This document shows positions 63,364 to 64,000 of a stretch of DNA of 64,000 nt, one piece after another. The notes below the pieces were generated by a model, which saw only the letters and a list, made by a program, of their open reading frames with translations, was not told the DNA's origin and made no database searches. Numbering within the stretch: position 1 is the stretch's first letter; every line of letters begins with the position of its first letter. The translations under genes and the position numbers were made by a program. The stretch is from Synechococcus sp. PCC 7336 (GTDB taxonomy: Bacteria; Cyanobacteriota; Cyanobacteriia; Thermostichales; PCC-7336). The stretch is from assembly GCF_000332275.1 (NCBI RefSeq), contig NZ_CM001776.1, positions 4,772,008 through 4,836,007 on the forward strand, in the 5' to 3' direction.

Positions 63364-64000
63364 TTAGGAATCCTCCCCTGGCAACTGCCCCTCCACTAAG
63401 CGATAAAACTCCTCCTCCGCCCTCAGCTCCAACGCCCGCAGATTGTAGCGCTCGTAACTCGCCTCCGAGCGATGCCCCGTCAGTAGTCGAGCCAACTGCC
63501 CCTCCATCCCCATCACGGCAAGAAGCGTCGCAAACGTATGCCGCATCTGGTGGGGATGGCTGCTGTCGATCCCCGCTGCCACTGCCAGCCCCTTAAAAAT
63601 CGAATACAGACCGTTGTAGGACAGCCGCCTCCCCCGATAGAGCGGATCGGGGCTGTGAGACACAAACAGGGGATCGCCCCCACTCCCCTCAAACCCAGCC
63701 CCCGCTCTCCAGTCCAAATACCTCGCGATCGCCTCCCGTCCCTCACTCCCCAGCGGCACTGACTTCCAACGCTGAGTCTTTGACTGAAACACCCGCAAGC
63801 GCGTCCCGTCGAAATCCTCAATATTCAGTCCGACAATTTCCGAAGCTCGCAACCCGTGAGAGAGAACGTGCAGCAGCGCCGTATCGCGCACCCGATTCTC
63901 CCCCCGATTCGCCAGCGCCTCGAACAGCTCCTGCACCTGTTCGCTCGGTAAATCCTTTGCCACCCAAGGTTTATCTTTGACCTTCTCCCACTGAGCAGTC
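63364..64000 (-). CDS. Tyrosine recombinase/integrase, N-terminus beyond window
   Basis: At least 212 residues; the frame stays open to the window edge. Catalytic residues of the XerC/XerD-integrase family are visible: Arg in HGLRASEIVGL, a lysine turn near FQSKTQRWKSVPL, HQMRHTFATLL (His-x-x-Arg), LTGHRS (His) and the nucleophile Tyr in SYERYN. It has GC-rich codons with HIP1, unlike the AT-rich operon 440 bases away, so it belongs compositionally to the host genome or an older element. It could be a Xer recombinase or a genomic-island integrase; the missing N-terminal domain would help decide. Confidence 0.85.
   Translation of the reverse strand, partial: TAQWEKVKDKPWVAKDLPSEQVQELFEALANRGENRVRDTALLHVLSHGLRASEIVGLNIEDFDGTRLRVFQSKTQRWKSVPLGSEGREAIARYLDWRAGAGFEGSGGDPLFVSHSPDPLYRGRRLSYNGLYSIFKGLAVAAGIDSSHPHQMRHTFATLLAVMGMEGQLARLLTGHRSEASYERYNLRALELRAEEEFYRLVEGQLPGEDS

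Noticed and set aside
63126-63596. Plus-strand open frame overlapping the integrase gene
   Set aside because: Its second half is the antisense of the recombinase and becomes Pro/Ser-rich noise. The first 80 codons (MTNYLKRIWAWFNGG) could be a relic, but no family or ribosome-binding site supports it.

Overview
The window reads as a chromosome segment of a cyanobacterium. The palindrome GCGATCGC (HIP1) recurs through most of it, and oxygenic-photosynthesis genes are present: petG, petJ (cytochrome c6), ndhL, ndhN, a CP12 protein, the circadian/redox protein ldpA, a Ycf45-type R3H ATPase, a panC-cmk fusion, and several cyanobacteria-typical families (DUF1823, DUF3007, DUF3122, DUF3143). A vanadium-dependent haloperoxidase suggests, without proving, a marine or brackish habitat. 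I cannot name the species.

Layout. 1-32.6 kb is mostly housekeeping DNA: a rimK/aspartoacylase-like pair, pyrF, a secreted S41 protease, pentapeptide, NERD and NYN proteins, a likely arsenosugar pair (arsS plus AhpD-like), a compact GH13 enzyme overlapping an MscS channel, hisG-hisZ, ispH, petG, panC-cmk, the haloperoxidase, uvrA, ndhL, cp12, ndhN, ldpA and ycf45-like. Within it, two nearly identical Rpn-family nuclease genes sit between ndhN and ldpA and are flanked by about 200-bp direct copies of the ndhN/ldpA junction. 32.6-41.4 kb is a decayed mobile region: an intact IS5-type element next to a sulfotransferase remnant, two IS66 remnants, a broken S41 peptidase, a truncated Uma2 nuclease fused to an IS66 end, and another transposase fragment. 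LuxR, NTF2-like and AraC genes survive among them.

41.4-56.1 kb is again ordinary chromosome: a ParA/coiled-coil pair resembling the type 2 McdA/McdB carboxysome-positioning system, lgt, membrane proteins, duplicated small coiled-coil genes, a DUF2079 protein, a frameshifted CHRD gene, petJ, a TPR protein, an exported superoxide dismutase, rubrerythrin, a response regulator, a MerR/HspR-like regulator and protoporphyrinogen oxidase. 56.1-59.2 kb is a second mobile-element graveyard, with a MITE-like 87-bp element, an intact Uma2 paralogue and IS4 and IS5-like remnants.

59.3-62.9 kb is an AT-rich island without HIP1. It holds a two-gene operon, a large GHKL (sacsin/Hsp90-like) ATPase followed by an AlbA_2 (Schlafen-type) protein with a C-terminal HEPN-like RX4H motif. 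A tyrosine recombinase follows and runs off the right end. This operon is the best candidate for an undescribed system, most plausibly anti-phage defence; that role is inferred from domains and context, not shown by the sequence.
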